Origin: Halomonas sp. THAF5a
Lineage (GTDB): Bacteria; Pseudomonadota; Gammaproteobacteria; Pseudomonadales; Halomonadaceae
Length of the DNA: 64,000 bases
Assembly: GCF_009363755.1 (NCBI RefSeq)
Contig: NZ_CP045417.1
Coordinates: 1,674,001-1,738,000, forward strand
Reading direction: 5' to 3'
In this document: positions 47,086-56,593 of the stretch, piece by piece
Numbering within the stretch: position 1 is the stretch's first letter
How the letters are laid out: every line of letters starts with the position of its first letter
Notes under the pieces: generated by a model
The model's input: the letters and a program-made list of their open reading frames with translations, nothing else
Database searches by the model: none
What the model was told of the DNA's origin: nothing
Position numbers and translations under genes: made by a program

Positions 47086-48909
47086 ATGCTGCAAAGTATT
47101 CGTGACCGCTCCAGGAGCTGGGGCGCCAAGATCATCATCGGTGCCGTGGTCGTGACCATGGCGCTGTTCGGCGTGGAATCGCTGGTCGGATTGCTGGGCA
47201 ACAGCGGCGATGAGGTCGCCCAGGTCAACGATGAGCCGATCACCCGACAGCAGCTCGAGATCGAGGTGCAGCGCGCCATCCGCAGCGGCCAGGTGCCGCC
47301 GGACCAGGAGCGCGCCCTGCGCGCCGAGATGCTCGACATGCTGATCACCGAGCGGCTGCTGACCCAGTACGCCGAGGAGGGCGGCCTCTATGTCTCCGAG
47401 CAGCAGCTCGATCAGCTGATCGTGACCCTGCCGGAGTTCCAGGACGCCCAGGGGCGCTTCGACCGCGACCTGTTTCGCAATCGCCTGGCGAGCGCCGGCT
47501 TCACGCCGCTGTCGTTCCGCCAGCAGCTCGCCGTCGACCTCAAGCGCCAGCAGGTCCAGCAGGGCCTGGCCGCCAGCGGCTTTACCCTGGAGGAGGAGCG
47601 CGAGCGCCTCGCCGAACTGCAGCGCCAGACGCGCAGCTTCCGCCACCATGCCCTGACGCGAGATGACCTCGCCGCCGCGCCCGAGGTCACCGAGCAGGAC
47701 CTCCAGGCCTATTACGACGCCCACCGGGACGACTACCGTCGCCCCGAGCAGGTGAAGGTCAACTACGTGGTGCTCGATCGCCAGCAGATGGCCGACGAGG
47801 CCGAGGTGAGCGAGGAGGCGGTGCGCGAGGCGTGGCTGGCCGGGGCCGCCGAGGCCGACCGGCGCGTCTCGCACATCATGGTCGCCGTGGACGGCGAGGA
47901 CGGCAGCCGCGAGGCGGCGCGCGAGCGCCTCGAGGAGGTCCAGGCGCGTCTCGCCGAGGGCGAGGCGTTCGCCGAGCTGGCCGCCGAGGTCTCCGATGAC
48001 ACCTCGACCAGCGACGCCGGCGGCGACCTGGGCGTGATCTCCCGCGGCTTCTTCGGCGAGGCCTTCGAGGAGGCCGCCTTCGCCCTGGGCGAGGGGGAGG
48101 TCTCCGGGATCGTCGAGACCGACAACGGCCTGCACCTGATCAAGGTCACCGAGCTCGATCGTCCGCCCTTTGAGGAGCGCCGAGATGCGCTGCGCGCCGA
48201 GCTCGCCCTCGAGCAGGTCGACGACGCCTTCAACGAGCGCGCCCAGCGCCTGATCGATGACAGCTTCGCCGCCGACGACCTGGCCAGTGTCGCCGACGCG
48301 CTGGGGCTGACCCTGCAGCAGAGCGACTGGATCGGTCGTGACGTCGGCGAGGGCGTGCTCTCAGAGCCCGGCGTGATGGCACAGGCCTTCGGCGAGGACG
48401 TGCTCGAGAACGGCTACAACAGCGAGGTGATCGAGCTCGACGAGGATCGCCGCCTGGTGCTGCGCGTGGCCGACCATCGCGAGGCCACCACGCTGCCGCT
48501 GGCCGAGGTCGAGGGCGACGTCGAGGCGGCCGTGCGCGAGGCCAAGACCCGCGAGGCCCTGGTGGCCCTGGCGGCACGGCAGGTCGAGAGCCTGCGGGCC
48601 GGCGAGCCCCTCGAGCTCGACTGGCAGCGCGCCGATGCGGTCAGCCGCCAGGGCGGCAGCGCGCTTCCCGAGGCGCTGGTGCAGGCCGCCTTCCGCCTGC
48701 CGCACCCCGAGGGCGAGCAGCCGGTCTACGGCCATGCCGTCGACGGCGAGCGGGTGGTGCTGATCGCCCTGGAGCGCGTCCAGGACGGTGAGCCCAACGC
48801 CCAGATGGAGACCTTCGTCGCCGACATGGCGGAGCGCCTGCGGGCCCAGGCCGCCATCCAGGGGCTGCTCGACGACCTGCGCGAGAAGGCGAGCATCGAG
48901 CGGCTCTGA
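47086..48909 (+). CDS. ppiD: Periplasmic folding chaperone PpiD (SurA-like, membrane anchored)
   Basis: 607 aa. One N-terminal membrane anchor (IIIGAVVVTMALFGVESLVG, about 13-32) with the rest in the periplasm. SurA_N-like chaperone region (QVNDEPITRQQLEIEVQRAI), then a parvulin domain about 260-360 (VSHIMVAVDGEDG; LGVISRGFFGEAFEEAAFAL; ETDNGLHLIKVTE). PpiD binds unfolded proteins leaving the Sec translocon. Its place after hupB is conserved. A strong terminator follows. Confidence 0.93.
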   Translation: MLQSIRDRSRSWGAKIIIGAVVVTMALFGVESLVGLLGNSGDEVAQVNDEPITRQQLEIEVQRAIRSGQVPPDQERALRAEMLDMLITERLLTQYAEEGGLYVSEQQLDQLIVTLPEFQDAQGRFDRDLFRNRLASAGFTPLSFRQQLAVDLKRQQVQQGLAASGFTLEEERERLAELQRQTRSFRHHALTRDDLAAAPEVTEQDLQAYYDAHRDDYRRPEQVKVNYVVLDRQQMADEAEVSEEAVREAWLAGAAEADRRVSHIMVAVDGEDGSREAARERLEEVQARLAEGEAFAELAAEVSDDTSTSDAGGDLGVISRGFFGEAFEEAAFALGEGEVSGIVETDNGLHLIKVTELDRPPFEERRDALRAELALEQVDDAFNERAQRLIDDSFAADDLASVADALGLTLQQSDWIGRDVGEGVLSEPGVMAQAFGEDVLENGYNSEVIELDEDRRLVLRVADHREATTLPLAEVEGDVEAAVREAKTREALVALAARQVESLRAGEPLELDWQRADAVSRQGGSALPEALVQAAFRLPHPEGEQPVYGHAVDGERVVLIALERVQDGEPNAQMETFVADMAERLRAQAAIQGLLDDLREKASIERL

Positions 48910-48930
48910 CCGATCCAGGCGCCGAGCTAC

Positions 48931-48970
48931 AAGCAAACCCCAAGGCCGTGGCCTTGGGGTTTGCTTTTTC
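48931..48970 (+). terminator. Strong Rho-independent terminator after ppiD
   Basis: A perfect 17-bp stem: AAGCAAACCCCAAGGCC (48931-48947), loop GT, and its exact complement (48950-48966), followed by TTTCTT. It lies 22 bp after the ppiD stop. The stem's A-rich 5' arm would also serve as a terminator on the other strand. Confidence 0.88.
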
Positions 48971-48992
48971 TTGCGAGCAAGACACCCTTTTT

Positions 48993-49088
48993 GGCCGCTT
49001 GGCCGCTTGGCCGCTTGGCCGCTTGGCCGCTTGGCCGCTTGGCCGCTTGGCCGCTTAGCCGCTTAGCCGCTTAGCCGCCTGGCCGCTT
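48993..49088. repeat. 8-bp tandem repeat, 12 units
   Basis: Eight perfect GGCCGCTT units (48993-49056), then AGCCGCTT twice, AGCCGCCT once and a final GGCCGCTT, 96 bp in all. It lies between the ppiD terminator and the Zur-like operator of the CobW gene, 50 bp before that gene's start. Because the unit is not a multiple of three and lies outside any real gene, length changes would alter promoter spacing and not protein sequence. Confidence 0.95.
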
Positions 49089-49095
49089 GTCTATA

Positions 49096-49110
49096 TGTTA
49101 TCTTGTAACA
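49096..49110. promoter_or_regulatory. Zur-like operator
   Basis: TGTTATCTTGTAACA, an inverted repeat (TGTTA...TAACA) close to the TGTTAT-N-x-ATAACA core of gammaproteobacterial Zur boxes, in the only AT-rich stretch here and 29 bp before the CobW-type GTPase. Genes of that family are common Zur targets. This suggests induction under zinc shortage. Confidence 0.5.
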
Positions 49111-49138
49111 CCTTTCGCTATACCCGCCAGGAGGCCCC

Positions 49139-50170
49139 ATGACCGCGCCGCGCCCCGCCATTCCCGTCCACCTGATCACCGGTTTCCTCGGCAGCGGCAA
49201 GAGCTCGCTGATCCGGCGCCTGATCGACCAGAAGCCCGCCGACGAGCGCTGGGCGGTGGTGATCAACGAGTTCGGCCGGGTGGGGATCGACCAGGCGATG
49301 TTCGAGGCGCGCGACGACCTGGTGGTCAAGGGGTTGCCCGGCGGCTGCCTCTGCTGCCAGCTGGCCTTCGTGCTGCAGGCCTCGCTGGTGAACCTGCTGC
49401 ATCGCCATCGACCGGATCGGCTGATCATCGAGCCCTCGGGGCTCGGCCATCCGGCCGGTCTAATAGAGGTGCTGCGCGGCGAGGGCCTGGCCGATGCGCT
49501 GGCGGTGCGTGACGTGATCGCGCTGCTCGACCCGCGACGGCTGGATGACCCGCGTGCCCGGTCCCACGAGACCTTTCGCGACCAGCTGGTGATGGCCGAC
49601 GGCGTGGCGCTGACCATGACCGACCTGGCCACCCCCGAGCAGGTGCGGGCGGCGAACGCGTGGCTCGGCGAGTTCTGGCCGCGAAAGCAGTGGGTCCGCG
49701 AGGCGCCCCATGGCGAGCTGCCCCTCGCGCTGCTGGCGGCGGGCGGGGGACACGCCGATGGCGACGACGCGCCCACCTCGGCCCTCCATCGCGCGGCCCG
49801 GGAGGGCGCGTCACGCCCGCCGGAGGATGCGGCGCCTGCCGAGCGTGAGCCGGCGCCGGGCCGGCCGGTGCGCGAGACGGGCGCGGCACTCGGCCACGCG
49901 AGTCTGGGCTGGCGCTGGCACGCCGCGGAGCGCTTCGACCTCGATCGCCTCGCGGCCCGCCTCGGCGAGCTGCCCGTCGGTCTCAGGGTGAAGGGCGTGC
50001 TGCATACGAGCGAGGGCTGGCGGCTCTATAACCGGGCCGAGGGCCTGGTCAGCCTCGGCGATACCGCCTGGCGGCGCGACTCCCGCCTGGAGCTGATCGG
50101 CGAGGCGGGGGCGTTGCCGGACGCCGAGGCGCTGGAGGCCCTGCTCGAGGCGTGTCGCGTCAGGGGGTGA
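49139..50170 (+). CDS. CobW/COG0523-type G3E GTPase (probable zinc metallochaperone)
   Basis: 343 aa. Walker A GFLGSGKSSL (15-24), the metal-binding CxCC motif GGCLCCQ (Cys70, Cys72, Cys73), Walker B-like LIIEPSGLGHP (about 99-109), and a C-terminal CobW_C domain (RLGELPVGLRVKGVLHTSEG). GTP hydrolysis is thought to drive metal delivery to client proteins. The Zur-like operator points to zinc and not cobalt. The linker (about 205-255) is rich in His, Asp, Ala and Pro, so it may bind metal or be disordered. Convergent with lpxH, 37 bp away. Confidence 0.85.
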   Translation: MTAPRPAIPVHLITGFLGSGKSSLIRRLIDQKPADERWAVVINEFGRVGIDQAMFEARDDLVVKGLPGGCLCCQLAFVLQASLVNLLHRHRPDRLIIEPSGLGHPAGLIEVLRGEGLADALAVRDVIALLDPRRLDDPRARSHETFRDQLVMADGVALTMTDLATPEQVRAANAWLGEFWPRKQWVREAPHGELPLALLAAGGGHADGDDAPTSALHRAAREGASRPPEDAAPAEREPAPGRPVRETGAALGHASLGWRWHAAERFDLDRLAARLGELPVGLRVKGVLHTSEGWRLYNRAEGLVSLGDTAWRRDSRLELIGEAGALPDAEALEALLEACRVRG

Positions 50171-50207
50171 AGCGCCCCGGCGCCCTGAAGAGAGGCGGTG
50201 GCGCTCC

Positions 50208-50969
50208 TCAGGTGAGGGGGAACGCCTGGAGGCGCGGCGCGGCGCCGTCCTCGATGACGATCTCCCAGCCCTTCTCCGGCTGCCAGTCGCCCAGCACCAG
50301 GCGCCTGGCCGGAGCGCCGTCCACCTCGAGGTCGTGCACCGCCGGGCGATGGGTGTGGCCGTGGATCAGGGTGTCGACCCCGTGCTCGCGCAATGCCGCG
50401 ACCACCTCGTCGGGAGTGACGTCCATGATGTCCTCGGCCTTGTTGGAGTTGGCCTCCCCGGACTGGTCGCGCAGCTGTTTCGCCAGCTGGAGCCGCTCGG
50501 CGATGGGCATGGCGAGGATCTGCGCCTGCCACTGCGGGTCCCGGGCCTGACGGCGAAAGGCCATGTAGGCCTCGTCCCGGGTGCACAGGCTGTCGCCATG
50601 CATCAGCAGCGTCGGGCGCCCGCCCAGGGTCACCACGCTGGGATCCGGCAGCAGGCGGGCGCCGGCGGCCGCGGCGAAGCGCTCGCCGAGCAGGAAGTCG
50701 CGGTTGCCGTGCATCAGGTAGATGGCGGTGCCGCCCTCGGCGAGGAGCTTCAGCGCGGCCGCGACCCGGGCGGCCAGCGTGGCGGTGCCGGTCGGGTCGC
50801 CGGCGCCGAGGTCGAGCAGGTCGTCGCCGATCCACGCCTCGAAGAAGTCGCCGAGGATGTAGAGGGCCTCGGCGCCGGCGGCACGGGCGTCGAGCCATCG
50901 AAGGAAGCCCTCGGTGAGCTCGGGGGTGGCGGGCTGCAGGTGCAGGTCGGATATCAGCAGGGTGGTCAT
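50208..50969 (-). CDS. lpxH: UDP-2,3-diacylglucosamine diphosphatase
   Basis: 253 aa from ATG 50969. Calcineurin-like phosphoesterase of lipid A synthesis, acting at the inner face of the membrane to make lipid X. Metal ligands: ISDLHL (D8, H10), LGDFFEAWIGDD (D41), HGNRDFLLG (Asn/Arg/Asp), LMHGDSLCT and IHGHTHRPAVH. Between them is the cap helix region with AFRRQARDPQWQAQIL. It follows ppiB in the same direction, the conserved ppiB-lpxH pair next to cysS. Confidence 0.93.
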   Translation of the reverse strand: MTTLLISDLHLQPATPELTEGFLRWLDARAAGAEALYILGDFFEAWIGDDLLDLGAGDPTGTATLAARVAAALKLLAEGGTAIYLMHGNRDFLLGERFAAAAGARLLPDPSVVTLGGRPTLLMHGDSLCTRDEAYMAFRRQARDPQWQAQILAMPIAERLQLAKQLRDQSGEANSNKAEDIMDVTPDEVVAALREHGVDTLIHGHTHRPAVHDLEVDGAPARRLVLGDWQPEKGWEIVIEDGAAPRLQAFPLT

Positions 50970-51084
50970 GGTCGGCCCGGTTGGCAGGGGAGGGGAGCGT
51001 CGGTCAGGCGTGTCGCAAGGTGACACGCATCACGCCCGCCGGCTTGAGTGAGCCAGGCGGGCGCGGGAGCGAGCGGGACGAGGA

Positions 51085-51591
51085 TCAGGCCTCGGCGTCG
51101 TCCTTCACGAAGGCCTTCTGGATGACCACGTCCTCGGCGGGCACGTCGGCGTGCATCCCGCGACGGGTGGTGGGCACCTCCTTGATCTTCTCCACCACGT
51201 CCATGCCCTCGACGACCTCGCCGAACACGCAGTAGCCCCAGCCCTGGATGTTCTTGCCGCTGTGGTTGAGGAAGTCGTTGTCGGCCACGTTGATGAAGAA
51301 CTGCGCGGTGGCCGAGTGGGGATCCTGGGTGCGCGCCATGGCCAGGGTGCCGCGGGTGTTCTTCAGGCCGTTGTCGGCCTCGTTGTCGATGGGCTCGCGG
51401 GTCGGCTTCTGGTTGAAGTCGCTGTCGAAGCCGCCGCCCTGGACCATGAAGCCCGGGATCACGCGGTGGAAGAGGGTGCCGTCGTAGAAGCCGTCGCGCA
51501 CGTACTGCTCGAAGTTGGCGGCGGTCTTCGGGGCCTGGTCGTGGTGGAGGGCGATGGTGATATCGCCGAAGTTGGTCTGCAGTACGATCAT
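51085..51591 (-). CDS. ppiB: Peptidyl-prolyl cis-trans isomerase B (cyclophilin)
   Basis: 168 aa from ATG 51591; the longer frame upstream has no similarity and crosses the glnS promoter. No signal peptide, so cytoplasmic like PpiB. Active-site features: [20 protein letters not shown] (catalytic Arg), [20 protein letters not shown] and [19 protein letters not shown]. Divergent from glnS. Confidence 0.95.
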   Translation of the reverse strand: MIVLQTNFGDITIALHHDQAPKTAANFEQYVRDGFYDGTLFHRVIPGFMVQGGGFDSDFNQKPTREPIDNEADNGLKNTRGTLAMARTQDPHSATAQFFINVADNDFLNHSGKNIQGWGYCVFGEVVEGMDVVEKIKEVPTTRRGMHADVPAEDVVIQKAFVKDDAEA

Positions 51592-51662
51592 CGATGCCGT
51601 TCCTGTGTGCGGTGTAGGGAGCAATGGGGGATGCGCCTTGGCGCTGCCCATGGGCGTGGCGC

Positions 51663-51668
51663 TATAAT
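51663..51668 (+). promoter_or_regulatory. Possible -10 box for glnS
   Basis: Perfect TATAAT about 100 bp before the glnS start, in the divergent ppiB/glnS region. A weak -35 (TTGGCG, 51638-51643) would leave a 19-bp spacer. Confidence 0.35.
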
Positions 51669-51769
51669 AGCGGTTTTGCCTCGATGCGCGAAGGCGGGGG
51701 CGTGTCCTCCACGTCCTGCGCGGCGCATCGAGCCAGGCCCGCGATTCAACCAGAGGTTGCCCCACCGAC

Positions 51770-53479
51770 ATGACCACCGACACCACCAGCGCGCCGAACT
51801 TCATCCGCAACCAGATCCGCGAGGAGATCGAGGCCGGGCGGACCGGGAAGATCGTGACGCGCTTCCCGCCGGAGCCCAACGGCTTCCTGCACATCGGCCA
51901 CGCCAAGTCGATCTGTCTGAACTTCGGGCTTGCCGAACACTTCGGTGGCGACTGTCATCTGCGCTTCGACGACACCAATCCGGCCAAGGAAGAGCAGGCC
52001 TACATCGATGCCATCAAGGAGGACGTGAGCTGGTTGGGCTTCGAGTGGGCGGGTTCGGTGCGCTTCGCCTCGGACTACTTCGACCAGCTCTATGCCTGGG
52101 CCCAGCACCTGGTGCGCGAGGGCAAGGCCTACGTCGACGACCTCTCGCCGGAGGAGATCCGCGAGTACCGCGGCACCCTGACCGAGGCGGGCAAGCCGAG
52201 CCCCTACCGCGAGCGCAGTGCCGAGGAGAACCTCGACCTGCTGGAGCGCATGCGCGTGGGCGAGTTCGCCGAGGGCGAGAAGGTGCTGCGGGCGAAGATC
52301 GACATGGCCTCGCCCAACATCAACCTGCGCGACCCGATCCTCTATCGCATCCGCCACGCCAGCCACCACCAGACCGGCGACAAGTGGAAGATCTACCCCT
52401 CCTACGACTTCACCCACGGGCAGTCCGATGCCCTCGAGGGCGTGACCCACTCCGTCTGCACCTTGGAGTTCGAGGATCATCGTCCGCTCTATGAGTGGTT
52501 CCTCGACAACCTGCCGGTGCCGGTGGTCCCGCGCCAGATCGAGTTCGCGCGGCTCAACCTCAACTACACCCTGACCTCCAAGCGCAAGCTCAAGCTGCTG
52601 GTGGACGAGCAGATCGTCGACGGCTGGGACGACCCGCGCCTGCCGACCCTCTCCGGGATGCGCCGCCGCGGCTACACGCCGGCCTCGATCCGCAAGTTCT
52701 GCGACATGATCGGCGTGACCCGCGCCGACGGCGGCCTTGTGGACATCGCCATGCTCTACCACGCCATCCGCTCGGACCTCGAGGACAACGCCCCGCGGGC
52801 CATGGCCGTGCTCAAGCCGCTCAAGGTGGTGCTGACCAACGTGGCCGAGGATCACGAGGAGGTCTACGAGGTGCCCGGGCATCCGGCCCGGGAGGACATG
52901 GGCGTGCGCAAGATCCCGTTCACCCGGGAGCTCTATATCGACGCCGATGACTTCATGGAGGAGCCGCCCAAGAAGTTCTTCCGCCTGGCGCCGGGCAAGG
53001 AGGTGCGCCTGCGCAACAGCTACGTGATCCGCTGCGACGAGGTGGTGAAGAGTGAATCCGGCGAGATCGCCGAGCTGCGCTGCTCCGTGGACTTCGACAC
53101 CCTCGGCAAGAACCCCGAGGGCCGCAAGGTCAAGGGCGTGATCCACTGGGTCAGCGCCGAGCACGGCGTGCCCATGGAGGTGCGGCTCTACGATAACCTC
53201 TTCCAGGTCGAGCAGCCCGACAAGGACAAGGATGCCGACTTCCTCGACCACCTGAATCCCGAGTCGCTGGTCACCGTGCAGGCGATCGGCGAGCCGAGCC
53301 TCGCCGAGGCGACGCCCGAGAGCCGCTTCCAGTTCGAGCGCGTGGGCTACTTCTGCGCCGATCGCCACGCCTGCCACGACGGCACGCTGGTGTTCAACCG
53401 CACCGTGGGGCTCAAGGACGGCTGGGCCAAGGTGAAGAAGCAGGAAGGTCAGAAGACCGCGCAGGCCAACAAGGGGTGA
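51770..53479 (+). CDS. glnS: Glutaminyl-tRNA synthetase
   Basis: 569 aa, class I synthetase that charges tRNA-Gln. The HIGH motif is [15 protein letters not shown] (33-47); the KMSKS-equivalent loop is TLTSKRKLK (about 263-271). Also conserved are [13 protein letters not shown], the QRC-type [20 protein letters not shown] and [15 protein letters not shown]. Two C-terminal anticodon-binding beta-barrels. GTG of the cysS frame overlaps its stop. Confidence 0.97.
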   Translation: MTTDTTSAPNFIRNQIREEIEAGRTGKIVTRFPPEPNGFLHIGHAKSICLNFGLAEHFGGDCHLRFDDTNPAKEEQAYIDAIKEDVSWLGFEWAGSVRFASDYFDQLYAWAQHLVREGKAYVDDLSPEEIREYRGTLTEAGKPSPYRERSAEENLDLLERMRVGEFAEGEKVLRAKIDMASPNINLRDPILYRIRHASHHQTGDKWKIYPSYDFTHGQSDALEGVTHSVCTLEFEDHRPLYEWFLDNLPVPVVPRQIEFARLNLNYTLTSKRKLKLLVDEQIVDGWDDPRLPTLSGMRRRGYTPASIRKFCDMIGVTRADGGLVDIAMLYHAIRSDLEDNAPRAMAVLKPLKVVLTNVAEDHEEVYEVPGHPAREDMGVRKIPFTRELYIDADDFMEEPPKKFFRLAPGKEVRLRNSYVIRCDEVVKSESGEIAELRCSVDFDTLGKNPEGRKVKGVIHWVSAEHGVPMEVRLYDNLFQVEQPDKDKDADFLDHLNPESLVTVQAIGEPSLAEATPESRFQFERVGYFCADRHACHDGTLVFNRTVGLKDGWAKVKKQEGQKTAQANKG

Positions 53480-53481
53480 GC

Positions 53482-54927
53482 ATGAGCGCCGAGATGCAGA
53501 TCTACAACACGCTGACGCGTCGCAAGGAACCGCTCGTGCCGCTCGAGCCCGGTAAGGTGCGCATGTACGTCTGCGGCATGACGGTCTACGACTACTGCCA
53601 CCTGGGCCACGCCCGGGTGATGGTGGCCTTCGACGTCATCACCCGCTACCTGCGCGCCCGGGGGTATGATGTCACCTACGTGCGCAACGTCACCGACATC
53701 GACGACAAGATCCTCAAGCGGGCCGACGAGAACGGCGAGAGCATCGCCGCGCTCACCGAACGCATGATCGAGGCCATGCATGAGGACGAGGCGCGCCTCG
53801 CCGTGCTGCCGCCGGACCAGGAGCCCCGCGCCACCGGTCATATCGGCGAGATCCTCGCCATGATCGAGACGCTGATCGACAAGGGTTTCGCCTACGCCGC
53901 CGACAACGGCGACGTCTACTACCGGGTGCGTCGTTTCGACACCTACGGCGCGCTGAGCAACCGCGACCCCGACGAGATGCGCTCCGGCGCCCGCATCGAG
54001 GTGGACGAGCACAAGGAGGATCCGCTGGACTTCGTGCTCTGGAAGGCGGCCAAGCCCGGCGAGGCGAGCTGGCCCTCGCCCTGGGGCGAGGGGCGCCCCG
54101 GCTGGCACATCGAGTGCTCGGCGATGTCCACCTGCTGCCTGGGCGAGACCTTCGACATCCACGGCGGCGGGCCGGACCTGATGTTCCCGCACCATGAGAA
54201 CGAGATCGCCCAGAGCGAGGCGGCCACCGGCCATCGCTACGTCAACACCTGGATGCATGCCGGGGCGGTGCGGGTGAACCAGGAGAAGATGTCCAAGTCG
54301 CTGGGCAACTTCTTCACCATCCGCGACGTGCTCGAGCATCACGACCCGGAGGTGGTGCGCTACCTGCTGGTGTCGAGCCACTACCGCAGCCCGATCAACT
54401 ACGCCCCCGAGTCGCTGGCCGAGGCCCGCAAGTCCCTGGAGCGCTTCTACAACGCTCTGGAAGGGCTGGCGCTCGAAGGACCGGCCCTCGAGGACGCGGA
54501 CGAGTCGGCGGCCCTCCTTGACTCGTCGGACGACGGCGGCCCTGCGGCGCGCTTCGTCGCCGCCATGGACGACGACTTCAACACCCCTGAGGCGCTCTCG
54601 GTGCTCTTCGAGCTGGCGCGCGAGCTCAATCGTGCCCGCAAGGAGGCGCCGGAGCGGGCCCCGGCGCTGGCCGCCGAGCTCAAGCGCCTGGGCGGGGTGC
54701 TGGGGCTCCTCCAGCAGGATCCGGCGAGCTTCCTCAAGGCCGGCGCCGCCGACCTGCCGCTCGCCGAAGGCGAGATCCAGGCGCAGATCGAGGCGCGCGC
54801 CGCGGCCAAGAAGGCCAGGGACTTCGCCCAGGCCGATGCCATCCGCGATGAGCTCGCCGCGCTCGGGATCATCCTCAAGGATTCCCGCGAGGGCACCACC
54901 TGGGTCTTCGAGGCTCCCGGCGACTGA
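53482..54927 (+). CDS. cysS: Cysteinyl-tRNA synthetase
   Basis: 481 aa from ATG 53482, which has AAGGGG 5 nt upstream; GTG 53476 and ATG 53494 are alternatives. Class I enzyme with zinc ligand Cys31 in [12 protein letters not shown] motif HLGH (40-43), further zinc ligands in ECSAMS and HHENE, and KMSKS (about 270) in [11 protein letters not shown]. It is 2 bp after glnS and co-transcribed with it. The C-terminal domain has [20 protein letters not shown]. Confidence 0.97.
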   Translation: MSAEMQIYNTLTRRKEPLVPLEPGKVRMYVCGMTVYDYCHLGHARVMVAFDVITRYLRARGYDVTYVRNVTDIDDKILKRADENGESIAALTERMIEAMHEDEARLAVLPPDQEPRATGHIGEILAMIETLIDKGFAYAADNGDVYYRVRRFDTYGALSNRDPDEMRSGARIEVDEHKEDPLDFVLWKAAKPGEASWPSPWGEGRPGWHIECSAMSTCCLGETFDIHGGGPDLMFPHHENEIAQSEAATGHRYVNTWMHAGAVRVNQEKMSKSLGNFFTIRDVLEHHDPEVVRYLLVSSHYRSPINYAPESLAEARKSLERFYNALEGLALEGPALEDADESAALLDSSDDGGPAARFVAAMDDDFNTPEALSVLFELARELNRARKEAPERAPALAAELKRLGGVLGLLQQDPASFLKAGAADLPLAEGEIQAQIEARAAAKKARDFAQADAIRDELAALGIILKDSREGTTWVFEAPGD

Positions 54928-55042
54928 GAGCTGAGCCTGAAGCCGGCGGTCGTTCTGGCGGCCAGAGAGACCTGATACGCTCGGCCGACGCGTGAGGATG
55001 GCCGGGCGTACGTTGCGCCCACTCGTATTCTCGGGAGGCCGT

Positions 55043-56593
55043 TTGAGCTATTCGCCCTTCAGCTATGTCACTGCCGACAAGGCCGACCTCTATCGCGAGG
55101 TGATGCGGGCTTTCGTCGAGGCCAAGTCACACTTCCTCGTGCACCTGCGCCCGGAAGATGTCCGGCAGCAGCTCGGCGAGCCGGAGCTGGCCCCGGTGCA
55201 GGCGGCGCTGACTCAGCTGGTGAACTGGGGCAACCTGGACGCCGAGCGCGACAGCGCCCGGGTCACCAGCGTTGAGGACTACTACCGCGCCCTCTACGTC
55301 TATCAGATCACCCGCCAGGGCGAGGCAGTGGAAGCGGCGCTGGCCACCTACGATCAGGAGCTGGGCCGCCGTGGCGCCCTGCAGACCGTCGCGCTGGAGG
55401 ACATTCGCTCCCGCCTGCGAGCGCTGCTGGCGCTATCACAAAGCGAGGCGCCGGACGCGACGGAGAGCCAGCTGCTGCTGCGCGATCTCGCCGGTGTCTT
55501 TTCCGACCTTGCCGAGAATGCCCGCGCCTTCATGACCGGCCTGAATCGCTCCCTGGAGAGTCAGGACAGCGATGCTGATGCTTTCCTGCTCTACAAGGAG
55601 CGGGTGATCGGCTATATCGAGCGCTTTCTGGGCGATCTGACCACGGCCTCCGGCGAGATCGCCGGCCTCATCCGCGCCCTGGATGGCGACGCCGGGCGTA
55701 GCGAAGCGCCGGTGGACCGACTGCTGCACCATGCCGCTGCACGCGAGCTGGCCGACCTGGCCCCCGGCGAGTCGCCGGACGACGTCGAGGAGCGCGAGCG
55801 CGCTTTCACCGAGGCCTGGCGGCACTGGCGCGGCCACTGGGACGGGCTGCGCGCCTGGTTTCTCGATCAGCCGGGGCGCCAGGCTCAGGCCAGGCTGCTG
55901 CGCAGCAGTGCGCGGCGAGCGGTGACCCAGCTGCTCGAGATGGTCGCGAGACTCAACGAGCGGCGCATGGCGCGCAGCGACCGCTCGGCGGATTTTCGCA
56001 CCCTGGCGCGCTGGTTCCTGGAGTGCCAGGACGACGGCGAGGCCCATCGCCTGTGGCGCACGGCCTTCGGCCTGACGCCGGCGCGCCACCTGGTCACCGA
56101 TCACGACACCCATGAGCGGGGGCAGGCGGAGCCGGTGCCGGCCAGTACGCCCTGGAGCGAGGGGCCGGGGATGCAGGTTCAGGCCCGGCTGCGTGCCACC
56201 GGCAGCTACCAGAAGACCGGCGCACCCCCCAAGCTGCGCAGCCGGGCGCGGGAGCGTGAGCTATTGGCCCGCCAGCTGGCCGAGGAGGCCCATGTTGCCC
56301 GAGCCGCTCGACGGCAGCTCGTGGAGCGCGGCGCCGAGCGCCTCTCCGAGCTAGGCGAACTGGAGGAGGGTGCCTTCCGCCTGCTGCTCAACCTGCTGGG
56401 GGACGCGCTGGCGGCCAGTCGGGGGGATGGTGCGCCGGTGACCACGACGACGGGAGACGGTAGCCTGCGCATCACCCTGCACCCCCTGGGGCCAGAGACC
56501 AGCGCGACGATCCGAACCGCCGCCGGTGACCTGAGCGGTCGCGACTACCGGCTCGAGATCGTCGATCTGGAGGAGACTGCATGGACGCGCTGA
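55043..56593 (+). CDS. jetA: Wadjet defence protein JetA (DUF2397, kleisin-like)
   Basis: 516 aa from TTG 55043, with GGGAGG 4 nt upstream; the in-frame ATG further upstream (54992) has no family similarity. The N-terminus SYSPFSYVTADKADLYREVM and AFVEAKSHFLVHLRPEDV match the DUF2397/TIGR02677 opening, and the middle is helical and rich in Arg and Asp. In Wadjet, JetA is the kleisin linking the JetC SMC heads and JetB. It overlaps jetB by 13 bp. It is the first gene of a four-gene operon 115 bp after cysS. Confidence 0.85.
   Translation: MSYSPFSYVTADKADLYREVMRAFVEAKSHFLVHLRPEDVRQQLGEPELAPVQAALTQLVNWGNLDAERDSARVTSVEDYYRALYVYQITRQGEAVEAALATYDQELGRRGALQTVALEDIRSRLRALLALSQSEAPDATESQLLLRDLAGVFSDLAENARAFMTGLNRSLESQDSDADAFLLYKERVIGYIERFLGDLTTASGEIAGLIRALDGDAGRSEAPVDRLLHHAAARELADLAPGESPDDVEERERAFTEAWRHWRGHWDGLRAWFLDQPGRQAQARLLRSSARRAVTQLLEMVARLNERRMARSDRSADFRTLARWFLECQDDGEAHRLWRTAFGLTPARHLVTDHDTHERGQAEPVPASTPWSEGPGMQVQARLRATGSYQKTGAPPKLRSRARERELLARQLAEEAHVARAARRQLVERGAERLSELGELEEGAFRLLLNLLGDALAASRGDGAPVTTTTGDGSLRITLHPLGPETSATIRTAAGDLSGRDYRLEIVDLEETAWTR

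Noticed and set aside
48788-49066. Plus-strand frame ending in PLGRLAAW repeats
   Set aside because: It is translation of the 3' part of ppiD in another frame plus the 8-bp tandem repeat; no start or ribosome site supports it.
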